Shown here: positions 1 to 6,897 of the stretch, piece by piece
How positions within the stretch are numbered: position 1 is the first letter of the stretch
How the letters are laid out: each line of letters starts with the position of its first letter
Assembly: GCA_024229395.1 (NCBI GenBank)
Contig: JAAESM010000018.1
Location: forward strand, 1 to 60,323
From: Planctomycetota bacterium
Lineage (GTDB): Bacteria; Planctomycetota; UBA1135
Direction of reading: 5' to 3'
Length of the DNA stretch: 60,323 bases
Position numbers and translations under genes: made by a program
Notes under the pieces: model-generated
The model's database searches: none
The model's input: only the letters and a program-made list of their open reading frames with translations
What the model was told of the DNA's origin: nothing

Positions 1-926
1 CTTGCCTTTAAAGCAACCTTAGCGATCGACAGCATCGATTCGGCCAACACGCGGTTAAAGCAAGTCAGCAAGGTGGGCACTCCCTGGCGCGCGAAGCTCA
101 GCGCCTTATGCAGCGCCAACAAAGTCTTGCCGGTGCCCGCGCCACCGCGCACTGCAAGTCGCCGATTCCTCTGAAGTGGAGACAGTACTTTGCACTGCTG
201 GGCGGACAATTGGATGATCTCTTCGTGCTCTCGCTCAATGCCTTTGCGCAAACTGAACGCGGTTGGCAGGCTCACTTTGGGGCAAAGCGCTTCGCGGACA
301 AAGTCCACGACAGAATCCATTGGAGTAGATTCATCGCGCTCCATCAAAGAGCGGTGCGCTCCTAGATCTCCGAAATAGTCCGGCTCGTGCCTCAGCCAAC
401 CTTGACCAAGCTGCTCGCACCATTCGCCAAGGAAGGCCAAGTCATTCGCACAAGCGGTGATTCCCTTGGGAGCCTGCGGATGCTGATTCTCCAAGCCGCT
501 TAGATCCACGACATTGGGGAACACAACTCCATACCCCCAGTTGAATGGCAAGTTGTTCTCGCCGGTACGCCGTCGCAGGATCTTGATGATGGAGTACAGA
601 TTCGAGCGCGCCTGAGTGAACGGGCTTCGTCCTAAACGCTTACGCGGTTCACCGACTGGAATCGTAAACCACTTGCCGGTTTGGGGATCGAACTCAATGC
701 CTCCCCCTTTGACTTCCAATACCAGTAACCCAAATCGGGGATGAAAAAGTACGAAATCAGCCTCCCCATCGTGATACTTGCCCTTGCTGTTGCGATGCGT
801 CCAATGCACAGGTGAGAAGACTGTCCAGTTAGACGCAAGAGTTGCTTGTAGCGCTTGGAATACTTCAAGCTCAGAATGTGAAGAACTGCTGGGTGGAGTG
901 TTTGGGAAGAATTGGGAAGGTGACAT
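1..926 (-). CDS. NERD-domain / UvrD-like helicase protein, 3' end beyond window
   Basis: The reading frame is open from an ATG at 926 to the left window edge, giving about 308 residues with the C-terminus missing. The N-terminal third has the nuclease-like NERD signature: D57 in GEADFVLFHP, followed by E71-V-K73 in LVLEVKGG. A Walker A motif, GGAGTGKT, lies at residues 261-268, followed by an UvrD-like stretch (LLTCFNRVLAE). NERD-helicase proteins are predicted DNA-processing enzymes, sometimes found in defence or plasmid contexts. The domain order NERD then superfamily-1 helicase is seen directly; cellular role is unknown. No partner gene is visible upstream. The missing part should carry helicase motifs II-VI. 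Confidence 0.85.
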   Translation of the reverse strand, partial: MSPSQFFPNTPPSSSSHSELEVFQALQATLASNWTVFSPVHWTHRNSKGKYHDGEADFVLFHPRFGLLVLEVKGGGIEFDPQTGKWFTIPVGEPRKRLGRSPFTQARSNLYSIIKILRRRTGENNLPFNWGYGVVFPNVVDLSGLENQHPQAPKGITACANDLAFLGEWCEQLGQGWLRHEPDYFGDLGAHRSLMERDESTPMDSVVDFVREALCPKVSLPTAFSLRKGIEREHEEIIQLSAQQCKVLSPLQRNRRLAVRGGAGTGKTLLALHKALSFARQGVPTLLTCFNRVLAESMLSIAKVALKA

Positions 927-1244
927 AAGGCACTATTCAGAAACATGATTATGGACAAAGCAATGAGTGGCAGCTCGATTCCATAAGACAAATTTTGGCA
1001 GTGGATTGTAGCCCGCTCTGGAAGCAGCATCAGCAGGCACAGGAGTGCAACCAACCTGGTGAGGGAATCGGCAATATCGAATTCAGGAGAGTTGCTCACA
1101 AATACACACGAGGGCCTGAATGTCTGCCACATAATGTCATACCTTAATGAGCCCCGACAGAGTGAGAAATCACCCATGTCCCATTCGCAATGTGTTTTTT
1201 GCGATTCTGCTTGCCATTTTCTGTTTAATGGATATCACTGAGCC
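927..1244. other. Intergenic gap, no gene supported
   Basis: This 318-base gap separates the divergent NERD-helicase and hypothetical genes. It is AT-richer than its flanks. A minus-strand frame through it has a hydrophobic stretch, but it continues antisense inside the NERD gene and has no convincing ribosome site, so I do not call it. Promoters for both neighbours must lie here, but no clear -35/-10 pair stands out. Confidence 0.35.
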
Positions 1245-2081
1245 ATGCTTTTTCTTCCAACCAAACCCGTAGCCTCCCCGGCCGCCGGCACCTCCATCCT
1301 GCGCATCAACCGCGAGGATATCTCCTTTGAAACCTTGCCTGGCCGCGTTGTATTGCTGTCGGTCACCGTGCACAACGACAGCGATGCACCGTCCGAGCCG
1401 ACCACTATGCGCGTCAACGCTGCTCCACTGGGGGTTTTCCTGCCTTCGCGTCAGGTTGGGAGGGTTGCTGTGCCCGCAATCGCTCCGCGCAGCAAGATGA
1501 TTGTTGAGTCGGCCTATGCAGCGCCAACACAAAGAGGGCTTTCTGGAACCAGGCTGCGGGCGGAGCGCAAAAATCGCCGAGAGAGCGTTCTCCAACTCTT
1601 AGCTAATCGCATCCCAGTTCCTAATCGAGAGCGTGAAGTGCTGCCTGGTGCTTCTCCAAGGTCTCGGCTTTCTGCGCTGCTAGATGCTTCTGAAGGCAGC
1701 TTCTGCTGGGCTGGAAATTTCGATGTTCATGTGCGCACGGCATCAGCAGAGCGTCATATGCAGGGCAAAATCCAGCTGCAGGCTGGCGCGCAAAATATGG
1801 GTTTATTCGAAGTTGGAGACGGCAAGCACGATCGCTATCGGTTCGAGTTCTACGGCAACGAACATGCGCAGAATTGGAGTCCTACTTTCATGAATCAGAA
1901 GACTGGGGTTTGGCTTCCGTTTGGCAAGAAAATGGTCCTGTTCGCACTGCACCCTCCAACGGGCGCGGTAGAAGGCTGCCTCGCTGCGGAAGTCACCCGT
2001 GAATCCACCGGCAAGAGCGCGATGGTCGAGTTCGGCTTTGGCGCCGACACAATCCCTCCTGGGTGTTACGTTGGCAGGTAG
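1245..2081 (+). CDS. Hypothetical protein, 278 aa
   Basis: I do not recognise the family. The first third (about residues 15-90) reads like a single beta-sandwich domain (RVVLLSVTVHNDSDAPSEP resembles CARDB or other Ig-like folds that discuss 'additional' domains on surface proteins). The last third (from about residue 150) has alternating hydrophobic strands (FCWAGNFDVHV, YRFEFYGNEHAQNW). There is no signal peptide or membrane segment. Codon usage and protein composition look genuine. A shorter frame on the opposite strand is its shadow. The ATG at 1245 is the first start after a stop-rich leader, with a weak ribosome site. The gene stands alone, divergent from the NERD-helicase gene and followed by a long hairpin. 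Confidence 0.6.
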   Translation: MLFLPTKPVASPAAGTSILRINREDISFETLPGRVVLLSVTVHNDSDAPSEPTTMRVNAAPLGVFLPSRQVGRVAVPAIAPRSKMIVESAYAAPTQRGLSGTRLRAERKNRRESVLQLLANRIPVPNREREVLPGASPRSRLSALLDASEGSFCWAGNFDVHVRTASAERHMQGKIQLQAGAQNMGLFEVGDGKHDRYRFEFYGNEHAQNWSPTFMNQKTGVWLPFGKKMVLFALHPPTGAVEGCLAAEVTRESTGKSAMVEFGFGADTIPPGCYVGR

Positions 2082-2123
2082 TTTGATTGACTAGCTGCAT
2101 AGAGATGGGCGCTAGTCATCCGC

Positions 2124-2181
2124 GTCGCCAAACCTGGTTCATTCGCCACGCGCAAAGCTGTGCGAATGCAGGTTTGGCGAC
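2124..2181. repeat. Long stem-loop with perfect 13-bp outer arms
   Basis: The outer arms are GTCGCCAAACCTG at 2124-2136 and its exact reverse complement at 2169-2181. An inner stem pairs CATTCGC with GCGAATG and continues through CAC/GTG with one bulge, leaving a loop of about 10 bases. It lies between two convergent genes, so it could terminate transcription in either direction. Neither side has a T tract, so it is not a standard intrinsic terminator. It could instead be a mobile palindromic element. Confidence 0.7.
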
Positions 2182-2268
2182 TTCCAATCCGCCCCTAGCC
2201 GAATGTCACCTTGCTAGTTGTACGGAGATTGGGGCCAGGCCGAGTGCCTCGAGTTGTTTCGGGTGATG

Positions 2269-3633
2269 TTATTGAATCACGGTTATTAACGGAATCGATG
2301 GACGATATGCAGCGCCACCGGGTGCCACTTCCACAGACTGCCAGTAAACGGTTCTACCGATTGGTGCGAAAGGTGGCACCCATACAACGCTGAACGCATT
2401 GCCACCTGCACTCGCGACCATTCCGGTCAGTTGAGTTACAGGTTGGGTAAGCTGAATTTCAAGTTGGTTGTACCTTGCCAACACGTTGGAGGATTGACCT
2501 GCAAGTGAATAGAGGGGAACAACAACGAAACCTGGATGGCAATCCCACACACTAATGGTTGCTTGTTGGTTGGGACTCAAACCTTGAACAGACATCTGGA
2601 ACAAGTCATCTTGACTGGCATTGGGGTCACTCTCATTTGCATCAACTGCGCCGTTCTTATCAATGTCCTCGTTGCCATCGGATGCACCGCCGGTATCGCT
2701 GTCGTAGAGCAGCGGGTCGGTCGTTGACAGTGGATCCGTGTCTTCTACGAAGATGGCAGGGTTGGTACCTCCTGGTGCTGTTGCATAGGTCACGCCGAGC
2801 TCTTGGCCATCACCAAGACCATCACCGTCCGTGTCGAATAGGTTCGGATTGGTGCCCCAAATGACGAGCTCGTCTAAATCAAGGAGCCCATCGTCATCTT
2901 CATCGTCGTCAGCAATCGGGGCATCTGATGGGACAAACAAAGCACCGCCAAGCACAGCACCATGATTAGCGCCAACTGCATCGGTTGCATCGCCATCGAA
3001 GTGCCATACTGAAACCAAATCTTGATGTTGATGGATGGCGAGATTCATGTCCGCCAAGATTTGAGCACCAGATTTCACAACTGACCAAATCCTTAACTCG
3101 TCAATGCGCCCATCCCAAGATCCGGCACCAAGAGGTTGATCCCAAGCACCAAACCAGATGTCGGCAACATTGTTCCAGGGGATTTCCATCGATGAATTGG
3201 AGCCGACTTCAATCCCATTCAGAAATACCTTTGATGTTAAGGTACTAGGGTCGAAAGTGAATGCGATGTGGAACCACTGTTGGATGGGAATCGTGTCATT
3301 GGAAACGACCTGGCTTCCAGCGTGAATGCCGTGTGACCAATTGTGGTGCCCTACAAATTGGGAATTGCCAATGACGCCAAACGAGTAATCCAACTTCACA
3401 TTAGACTCTTGCCTGCGGACTAACATTGGTTGGGCAGCGGGGTTAACCGTGTCTGCCCATCCCCAAAGTTCAAGGGTGTACGGACCGGTCAAGTCAAGCG
3501 ATGGGTCTGATGGAATCTCCACCATACTCGGGAACACGCCATCGAGTTCCAGGCATTGGTTTTGAGCGAGTGTGGAAGAAGCCAATGCAATTGATACAAA
3601 GGCAAGGCAAGTGTGCCGAAAGACGTGTTTCAT
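2269..3633 (-). CDS. Secreted LamG-domain protein with calcium-type Asp repeats
   Basis: A signal peptide ends near residue 23 (...SSTLAQ). A concanavalin/LamG-like domain follows (about 25-225; YTLELWGWAD, WFHIAFTFDP and GRIDELRIW are typical strands). Next come Asp-rich thrombospondin-3-like repeats (about 245-345; DTDGDGLGDGQE, DEDDDGLLDLDE). The last 100 residues form a separate domain (GRTVYWQSVEV near the end) of a kind I associate with secreted proteins of Planctomycetota; that association is from memory. A likely role is binding extracellular glycan or a surface. The start is fixed by the signal peptide. It is a single gene, with an AT-rich hairpin upstream and the IS element beyond. 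Confidence 0.8.
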   Translation of the reverse strand: MKHVFRHTCLAFVSIALASSTLAQNQCLELDGVFPSMVEIPSDPSLDLTGPYTLELWGWADTVNPAAQPMLVRRQESNVKLDYSFGVIGNSQFVGHHNWSHGIHAGSQVVSNDTIPIQQWFHIAFTFDPSTLTSKVFLNGIEVGSNSSMEIPWNNVADIWFGAWDQPLGAGSWDGRIDELRIWSVVKSGAQILADMNLAIHQHQDLVSVWHFDGDATDAVGANHGAVLGGALFVPSDAPIADDDEDDDGLLDLDELVIWGTNPNLFDTDGDGLGDGQELGVTYATAPGGTNPAIFVEDTDPLSTTDPLLYDSDTGGASDGNEDIDKNGAVDANESDPNASQDDLFQMSVQGLSPNQQATISVWDCHPGFVVVPLYSLAGQSSNVLARYNQLEIQLTQPVTQLTGMVASAGGNAFSVVWVPPFAPIGRTVYWQSVEVAPGGAAYRPSIPLITVIQ

Positions 3634-3712
3634 CAGGGGCCTGGGGGATTAGGTTCTGTGGGTTATAGAGACTCCGATTGTTGCCGCTTCCACACAGACT
3701 GGAAAGTCCTAA

Positions 3713-3749
3713 TTATTGATTATTCCCCATCGCTATAAATAATCGATAA
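3713..3749. repeat. AT-rich inverted repeat upstream of LamG gene
   Basis: TTATTGATTATT (3713-3724) faces AATAATCGATAA (3738-3749), which is complementary except for one G-T type mismatch, around a 13-base loop. It lies about 80 bases upstream of the LamG start and 20 bases from the IS end. It could be an operator or a remnant at the insertion site. There is no T tract for a terminator. Confidence 0.45.
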
Positions 3750-3769
3750 ACCTCAACTCTGCTTTAATC

Positions 3770-3807
3770 TGACCTGCCCCCTAAAGCGGTACCACACTCT
3801 ATGTTAG
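3770..3807 (+). repeat. IS left terminal inverted repeat
   Basis: The first 38 bases pair imperfectly with the right end. The best block is TGACCTGCCCCC followed by AAAGCGG, shared with the right end read inward. It directly abuts the transposase stop region. Confidence 0.7.
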
Positions 3808-4677
3808 TTCCTGGGGTTGAGCAAGTGGTGCCCGAGTGAGTGTCCAGAGGGGCGGACGAAGCGTAGCGGAGTCCGCCCCTCTCGGAAGAAATGCTTCGGG
3901 AGCCGGTGGCCGATATCCCAAAGCGCTATGTGGCCGTTCATGATTGTAGTGCTTGCGCCACCTCTCCAAGATTACCTTGGCTTCTCGCAAAGTATAAAAA
4001 AGTTCACCATTCAAAAGCTGATCTCTCAAAGTCCCATTAAACGATTCGTTGTAGCCATTTTCCCATGGCGATCCCGGTGCAATAAAGAGCGTCTTCACGC
4101 CGACTTTGCCAAGCCACTTCTTCAATGCATTCGCCGTAAACTCCGGACCATTGTCCGAGCGGATGTGCTTTGGCACACCACGATAAACAAATAAGCAAGC
4201 AAGCGTTTCTAGTAGTTGCTCCGAGGTCAAACTGCGCTCCACGCGCAATGCCAAACACTCTCTCGTGTACTCATCAATGAGTGTCAAAATCTTCAGCGAG
4301 CGACCGTCGTGAGTACGGTCATGGACAAAGTCATACGACCAAACGTGGTCTTTATGCTTCGGCCGCAAACGGACACAAGACCCGTCTCCTAGCCACAAAC
4401 GGCTTCGTTTCGGCTGTTTCCTCGGCACCTTCAATCCTTCCTGTTTCCAAATACGCTCTACACGTTTGTGGTTCACATGCCAGCCTGCAAGGCGCAAGAG
4501 GCCTGTAATCGTGCGATAGCCGTAGCGTCCAAACCTCTCGGCTAAGTCGACAGTCTCAAACACCAAATCTGCTTCATCATCTTTCACCCGGAAACGACGG
4601 CGCTGTGTCGAGCGAGCTTGGCCGAGCACTCGGCAAGCTCTGCGCTCTGAAACGCCGAGTTTGCCTTGTGCGTACAA
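3799..4677 (-). CDS. IS3 transposase OrfB (DDE integrase core)
   Basis: The protein has 292 residues from an internal TTG. The frame is open further upstream to the frameshift site, so the working protein is an OrfAB fusion. A helix-turn-helix '21-like' domain (about 45-95, GYRTITGLL and [10 protein letters not shown]) precedes the catalytic core. The acidic triad is D116 (WSYDF), D175 (RSDNGPEF) and E211 ([10 protein letters not shown]), with exactly 35 residues between the last two, the D-D(35)E hallmark. The C-terminus has the usual [12 protein letters not shown] motif plus a 20-residue extension ending in a TAG inside the left terminal repeat. It catalyses DNA cutting and strand transfer of the element. 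Confidence 0.93.
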   Translation of the reverse strand: MYAQGKLGVSERRACRVLGQARSTQRRRFRVKDDEADLVFETVDLAERFGRYGYRTITGLLRLAGWHVNHKRVERIWKQEGLKVPRKQPKRSRLWLGDGSCVRLRPKHKDHVWSYDFVHDRTHDGRSLKILTLIDEYTRECLALRVERSLTSEQLLETLACLFVYRGVPKHIRSDNGPEFTANALKKWLGKVGVKTLFIAPGSPWENGYNESFNGTLRDQLLNGELFYTLREAKVILERWRKHYNHERPHSALGYRPPAPEAFLPRGADSATLRPPLWTLTRAPLAQPQELT

Positions 4678-4703
4678 GACAAACTCGCGTCGCCGCTGCG
4701 GGC

Positions 4704-4982
4704 TTAGAAGTTTCCCGAGGCAGCCTCCCGAAGGATGGCATTATCGAGGGCTTGATCTGCGACGAGCTTTTTGAGCCGCCCGTTTTCGCGCTCAAGCTCA
4801 CGCAAGCGTTTTGCCTGGTCGGTCCGCAGCCCGCCGTATTCCTTGCGCCAGCGGTAGTAAGTCTGTGGTGTGACTTCGATTTGCTTGCATGCTGCGCCGA
4901 CTGACTGCCCTTGACTAAGGGCTATTTCAGCTTCGCGAAGCTTGTGAATGATTTGCTCGGCGGTGTGCCGTATGCGTGCCAT
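4704..4982 (-). CDS. IS3 transposase OrfA (HTH and leucine zipper)
   Basis: This 92-residue protein has an HTH of the HTH_Tnp_1 type ([12 protein letters not shown] ... [14 protein letters not shown]). A leucine-zipper-like helix follows ([20 protein letters not shown]), the usual OrfA layout for end binding and multimerisation. The ATG at 4982 has AGGAG eight bases upstream. The stop TAA at 4704-4706 comes just after a slippery heptamer, so some ribosomes shift into the OrfB frame. Confidence 0.92.
   Translation of the reverse strand: MARIRHTAEQIIHKLREAEIALSQGQSVGAACKQIEVTPQTYYRWRKEYGGLRTDQAKRLRELERENGRLKKLVADQALDNAILREAASGNF
4710..4716 (-). other. Programmed -1 frameshift heptamer in IS3 element
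   Basis: Read on the minus strand the sequence is G GGA AAC in the OrfA frame, a canonical X XXY YYZ slippery site. It is two codons before the OrfA stop. A one-base backward slip gives GGG AAA CTT CTA, open into OrfB without a break. The shift joins the OrfA zipper to the DDE domain. Confidence 0.85.
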
Positions 4983-5006
4983 GGTCGTTTCTCCTGAATG
5001 CGGATT

Positions 5007-5045
5007 GTAACTTAGGAAGTGGATCCGCTTTCGGGGGGCACGTCA
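5007..5045 (-). repeat. IS right terminal inverted repeat
   Basis: This is the partner of the left end. Read from 5045 inward it begins TGACGTGCCCCCCG and continues AAAGCGG. It lies 24 bases upstream of the OrfA start and probably overlaps the transposase promoter. Confidence 0.7.
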
Positions 5046-5146
5046 GGGTGTCATAGGTGGAGTTTGAGTGTTGGAAGAGATTGTTCGTGTCGGCAAAGGA
5101 GCGAGTCAGTCTTCCTTTTGAGTGCTGGAGGCTCCACCCCTGTTCG

Positions 5147-5161
5147 TGTCAAAGTTTGACA
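5147..5161. promoter_or_regulatory. Palindromic operator over the toxin-antitoxin promoter
   Basis: TGTCAAA-G-TTTGACA is a perfect 7+7 palindrome with a one-base centre. Its right arm supplies a consensus -35 (TTGACA, 5156-5161). A weak -10 (TACGGT, 5179-5184) follows at 17-base spacing, with the antitoxin ATG at 5191. Ribbon-helix-helix antitoxins usually repress their own promoter at such sites. The fit to autoregulation is inference. Confidence 0.6.
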
Positions 5162-5190
5162 ATTCCTGACATAAGCACTACGGTGGATTC

Positions 5191-5457
5191 ATGAACGTCA
5201 GCCTCACGCCAGAACTTGAAATGATGGTCCAAAAGAAAGTGCAATCGGGGCTCTACAACAACCAAAGCGAAGTGGTTCGTGAGGCGCTGCGGCTACTAGT
5301 AGAGCAGGACAAGATTCGCAGTGCGCATGTGAATCGGCTCCAGGCTGCTCTGGCGAAAGGATTGGCGGAAGCCGATAACGGCAAGCTGGAAGATGGTCCG
5401 CGCTCGGTGGCTGATTTGCGTAAGGGAATGCGAAAGCGTTCGAAAAAGGGGCGTTGA
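5191..5457 (+). CDS. ParD-like ribbon-helix-helix antitoxin
   Basis: The protein has 88 residues, typical for type II ParD antitoxins. The N-terminus (MNVSLTPELEMMVQKKV) is the ribbon-helix-helix strand and first helix, and SEVVREALRLLVEQD is the second helix. The Lys/Arg-rich tail (KGMRKRSKKGR) is the flexible region expected to wrap the toxin. It should dimerise on DNA and neutralise the downstream protein. The stop TGA overlaps the toxin start, indicating coupled translation. A perfect palindrome sits over its -35. The pair stands between the IS element and the riboswitch module, a typical accessory-island place. Confidence 0.88.
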   Translation: MNVSLTPELEMMVQKKVQSGLYNNQSEVVREALRLLVEQDKIRSAHVNRLQAALAKGLAEADNGKLEDGPRSVADLRKGMRKRSKKGR

Positions 5458-5759
5458 GTTCTTACTGCTTAACTCCACAAGCGCAGGCTGGATTAGCGAA
5501 CATCCTGAAAGATGTCGAAGCCCGCTTCGGAGTTGAAATCGCAATCGAAGTTTTGGATCGCATCGGCAATGCGTTTGAACTGATTGCAAATGCGCCACAG
5601 ATTGGGCACCGAAGGGAATACATCACCCCTCTTGAGCATGTCTATTTCTGGCACGTTGGTCCAACACTCATTGCTTATCAAGTTGGAAGAAGTGGGGTAG
5701 AGATTCTGTTTGTTGAGCGCGGAGAAAGAGATTGGGCGGAGCTCACAGAGGAGTGCTAG
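5454..5759 (+). CDS. ParE/RelE-family toxin
   Basis: This 101-residue protein shows the ParE/RelE fold pattern: an N-terminal helix pair (LTPQAQAGLANILKDV ... IAIEVLDRI), then strands (HVYFWHVGPTLIAYQV, GVEILFVERGERDW). ParE members poison DNA gyrase and RelE members cleave ribosome-bound mRNA; the sequence alone does not say which. The start is a TTG overlapping the antitoxin TGA by three bases, so the toxin is made only after the antitoxin. The length is normal and no key region is missing, so the toxin is probably active. Confidence 0.88.
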   Translation: MSSYCLTPQAQAGLANILKDVEARFGVEIAIEVLDRIGNAFELIANAPQIGHRREYITPLEHVYFWHVGPTLIAYQVGRSGVEILFVERGERDWAELTEEC

Positions 5760-5827
5760 TGGACTGCCCCAGTTTTCCGAACGGCGAACAGGATGACGGC
5801 AGGCTGAAATAAATATTTCTGAATATC

Positions 5828-5857
5828 TTGACGACTAGTCCATGATTTTTGTATTAT
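5828..5857 (+). promoter_or_regulatory. Sigma-70-type promoter for riboswitch copy 1
   Basis: TTGACG (5828-5833), an 18-base spacer and TATTAT (5852-5857) match the -35 and -10 consensus at five of six positions each. The predicted start falls at or next to 5861-5864, exactly where the first riboswitch helix begins. This is strong support that the riboswitch is transcribed from here. Confidence 0.75.
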
Positions 5858-5860
5858 GTC

Positions 5861-5971
5861 GGCTCATCAAGATTCGCACGAGGGTCCCGGCCTGTTGACT
5901 GCGAAAGCAACCTAACAATAGTCAAGGTGCTAATGCCGGATTCGATGCGGTCGCTCTTCGCGTGATTGAGC
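5861..5971 (+). promoter_or_regulatory. SAM-I-type riboswitch, copy 1
   Basis: The aptamer can be folded by hand onto the SAM-I architecture. P1 pairs 5862-5868 with 5964-5971 (one bulged U). J1/2 is AAGA. P2 pairs TTCGCA (5873-5878) with TGCGAA (5900-5905) around the kink-turn GAGGG...TTGA. The L2-J3/4 pseudoknot pairs CCGGC (5887-5891) with GCCGG (5935-5939). GCAACC and AAGGTGCTAAT are the SAM-I core sequences. P3 pairs ACCT with AGGT; P4 pairs ATGCG (5945-5949) with CGCGT (5959-5963). No T-run terminator follows, so control is probably translational: the helix ends 13 bases before an ATG. It could belong to the SAM-I/IV variant rather than classical SAM-I. Confidence 0.85.
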
Positions 5972-5984
5972 AACAAACAAAACC

Positions 5985-6104
5985 ATGTTTTATCCCTGCG
6001 ATACAACAAAGAAGGAAGCCCTTGGTTGGGCCCTAAACCCGGGTTTGAAGCCTTTCCCTGTTCAAGCCGCTCGCGATTCAGAGTGTCAATCGGAGGGGAA
6101 ATAA
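5985..6104 (+). pseudogene. 39-codon leader ORF; 3' remnant of a B-family gene
   Basis: The frame starts with an ATG 13 bases after riboswitch copy 1, the same position at which the amidohydrolase gene starts after copy 2. It ends in TAATG, coupling it to the next gene. Its last codons (AARDSECQSEGK, then the TAATG overlap) match the end of gene B2 (AASDTEIKSEDK, same TAATG overlap). The nucleotide match across this junction is clearly above chance. I infer that this module once had a full B gene and that deletion left only its 3' end joined to the riboswitch. It may still serve as a coupling leader. Confidence 0.6.
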
Positions 6105-6730
6105 TGGCGAAGAGAAATGACCCTACATGGAAACCAAAACGTGCGTGGAGGAGTCGGTGCGGTCATTACCACGCGCACCTTTTGTTTACTCCCAATGCAC
6201 TCCTATGCGAAGCTAGGAAGTCTATAGGACTCAGTCGAGAAGAAGTTCTTACTCAGGCAGGAATCGATCCTGAGGGCAAAAGACATCTCAAGACAAACCG
6301 CGAATGGTACGAACTACTGGAGGAATATTGGGCTTTACCGTTCTTTCCAGGAGACTTCCTGAGGCCCCTTTTGAAGGCACTAAACATCACTGTCGCTATA
6401 TTCCAAACCCATCAAAATCAGGCGCTTGTGGAGGCCTCGAAACCTATTGGTGAATTTACGATTGTGATCAGACTAATGAGCACGGTATATCAGCGAGAAT
6501 GTTTGCCTCTTGGCACAACCTTGCCGCTTGCGCGAATGAATGCAATGGCTCTAAGCAGGAAGTTCGGCAAAGCTTGTCTGCGTACAACATTAATTAGTGC
6601 TGAATACTATGAGAAGGGAAAGCTAGCATTCACTGCAGCCGACCTCCCATCAGGAGGTATTAACAATACGTCGCCGAGCCTTGATTTTGATCCAGATTCT
6701 TTCGTGTCACTGGTACTCAAAGCTTGGTAA
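6104..6730 (+). CDS. Module protein A1, XRE-like N-terminal half, unknown function
   Basis: The protein is 208 residues from the ATG at 6104, chosen because GGAGGGG lies just upstream and the ATG overlaps the preceding stop. Residues about 35-95 resemble a cro/C1 HTH: ARKSIGLSREEVLTQAGI, then LKALNI at the usual distance, with an insertion between. The C-terminal half (EFTIVIRLMSTVYQ, GTTLPLARMNAMALSR, SAEYYEKGKL) is unknown. No signal peptide or membrane helix is present. A frameshifted paralog, A2, lies at the other end of the locus. It is under riboswitch copy 1. It could be a regulator with an effector domain; this is inference. Confidence 0.75.
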   Translation: MAKRNDPTWKPKRAWRSRCGHYHAHLLFTPNALLCEARKSIGLSREEVLTQAGIDPEGKRHLKTNREWYELLEEYWALPFFPGDFLRPLLKALNITVAIFQTHQNQALVEASKPIGEFTIVIRLMSTVYQRECLPLGTTLPLARMNAMALSRKFGKACLRTTLISAEYYEKGKLAFTAADLPSGGINNTSPSLDFDPDSFVSLVLKAW

Positions 6731-6773
6731 GCCTCTATGGCTTGCCCCGTCCTCCGTAAAACCAAAAGTGATG

Positions 6774-6883
6774 TTTCATCAAGATTCGCACGAGGGTCCC
6801 GGCCTGTTGACTGCGAAAGCAACCTGACACATGTCAAGGTGCTAATGCCGGGTTCGATGCGGTCGCCCTTCGCTTGATTGGGC
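6774..6883 (+). promoter_or_regulatory. SAM-I-type riboswitch, copy 2
   Basis: This copy differs from copy 1 at about eight positions over 115 bases. All core elements are kept: AAGA, the P2 helix, the CCGGC/GCCGG pseudoknot, GCAACC and AAGGTGCTAAT. Differences cluster in the P3 loop and in P1. There, C-G and U-A pairs of copy 1 become U-G pairs, so pairing survives. In P3 the apical helix is better (GAC/GTC). It ends 14 bases before the amidohydrolase ATG at 6898. No strong promoter is visible upstream, so it may be read from copy 1's promoter or a weak local one. Confidence 0.85.
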
Positions 6884-6897
6884 AACAAACATGTGTC

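Larger units (their letters stand above)
3770..5045 (-). mobile_element. IS3-family insertion sequence, about 1276 bp
   Basis: The element has two overlapping transposase frames on the minus strand and imperfect terminal inverted repeats. The left end (3770 onward) begins TGACCTGCCCCC; the right end read inward from 5045 begins TGACGTGCCCCCC. About three quarters of 39 positions match, and both ends show the TG...CA termini usual in IS3. I see no target-site duplication: the left flank reads ...TTTAATC and the right flank GGGTGTC. The ends may have been rearranged, or the insertion is old. Both frames look intact, so transposition may still be possible. Confidence 0.85.

Noticed and set aside
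632..1177. 181-codon minus-strand frame
   Set aside because: It overlaps the NERD-helicase gene in another frame and has no ribosome site; its hydrophobic part may be chance.
3766..5049. Target-site duplication at the IS element
   Set aside because: The flanks AATC and GGGT do not match for any shift I tried.
5052..5150. Possible small CRISPR-like repeats
   Set aside because: Only two imperfect copies with unequal spacing; more likely operator or duplication debris.
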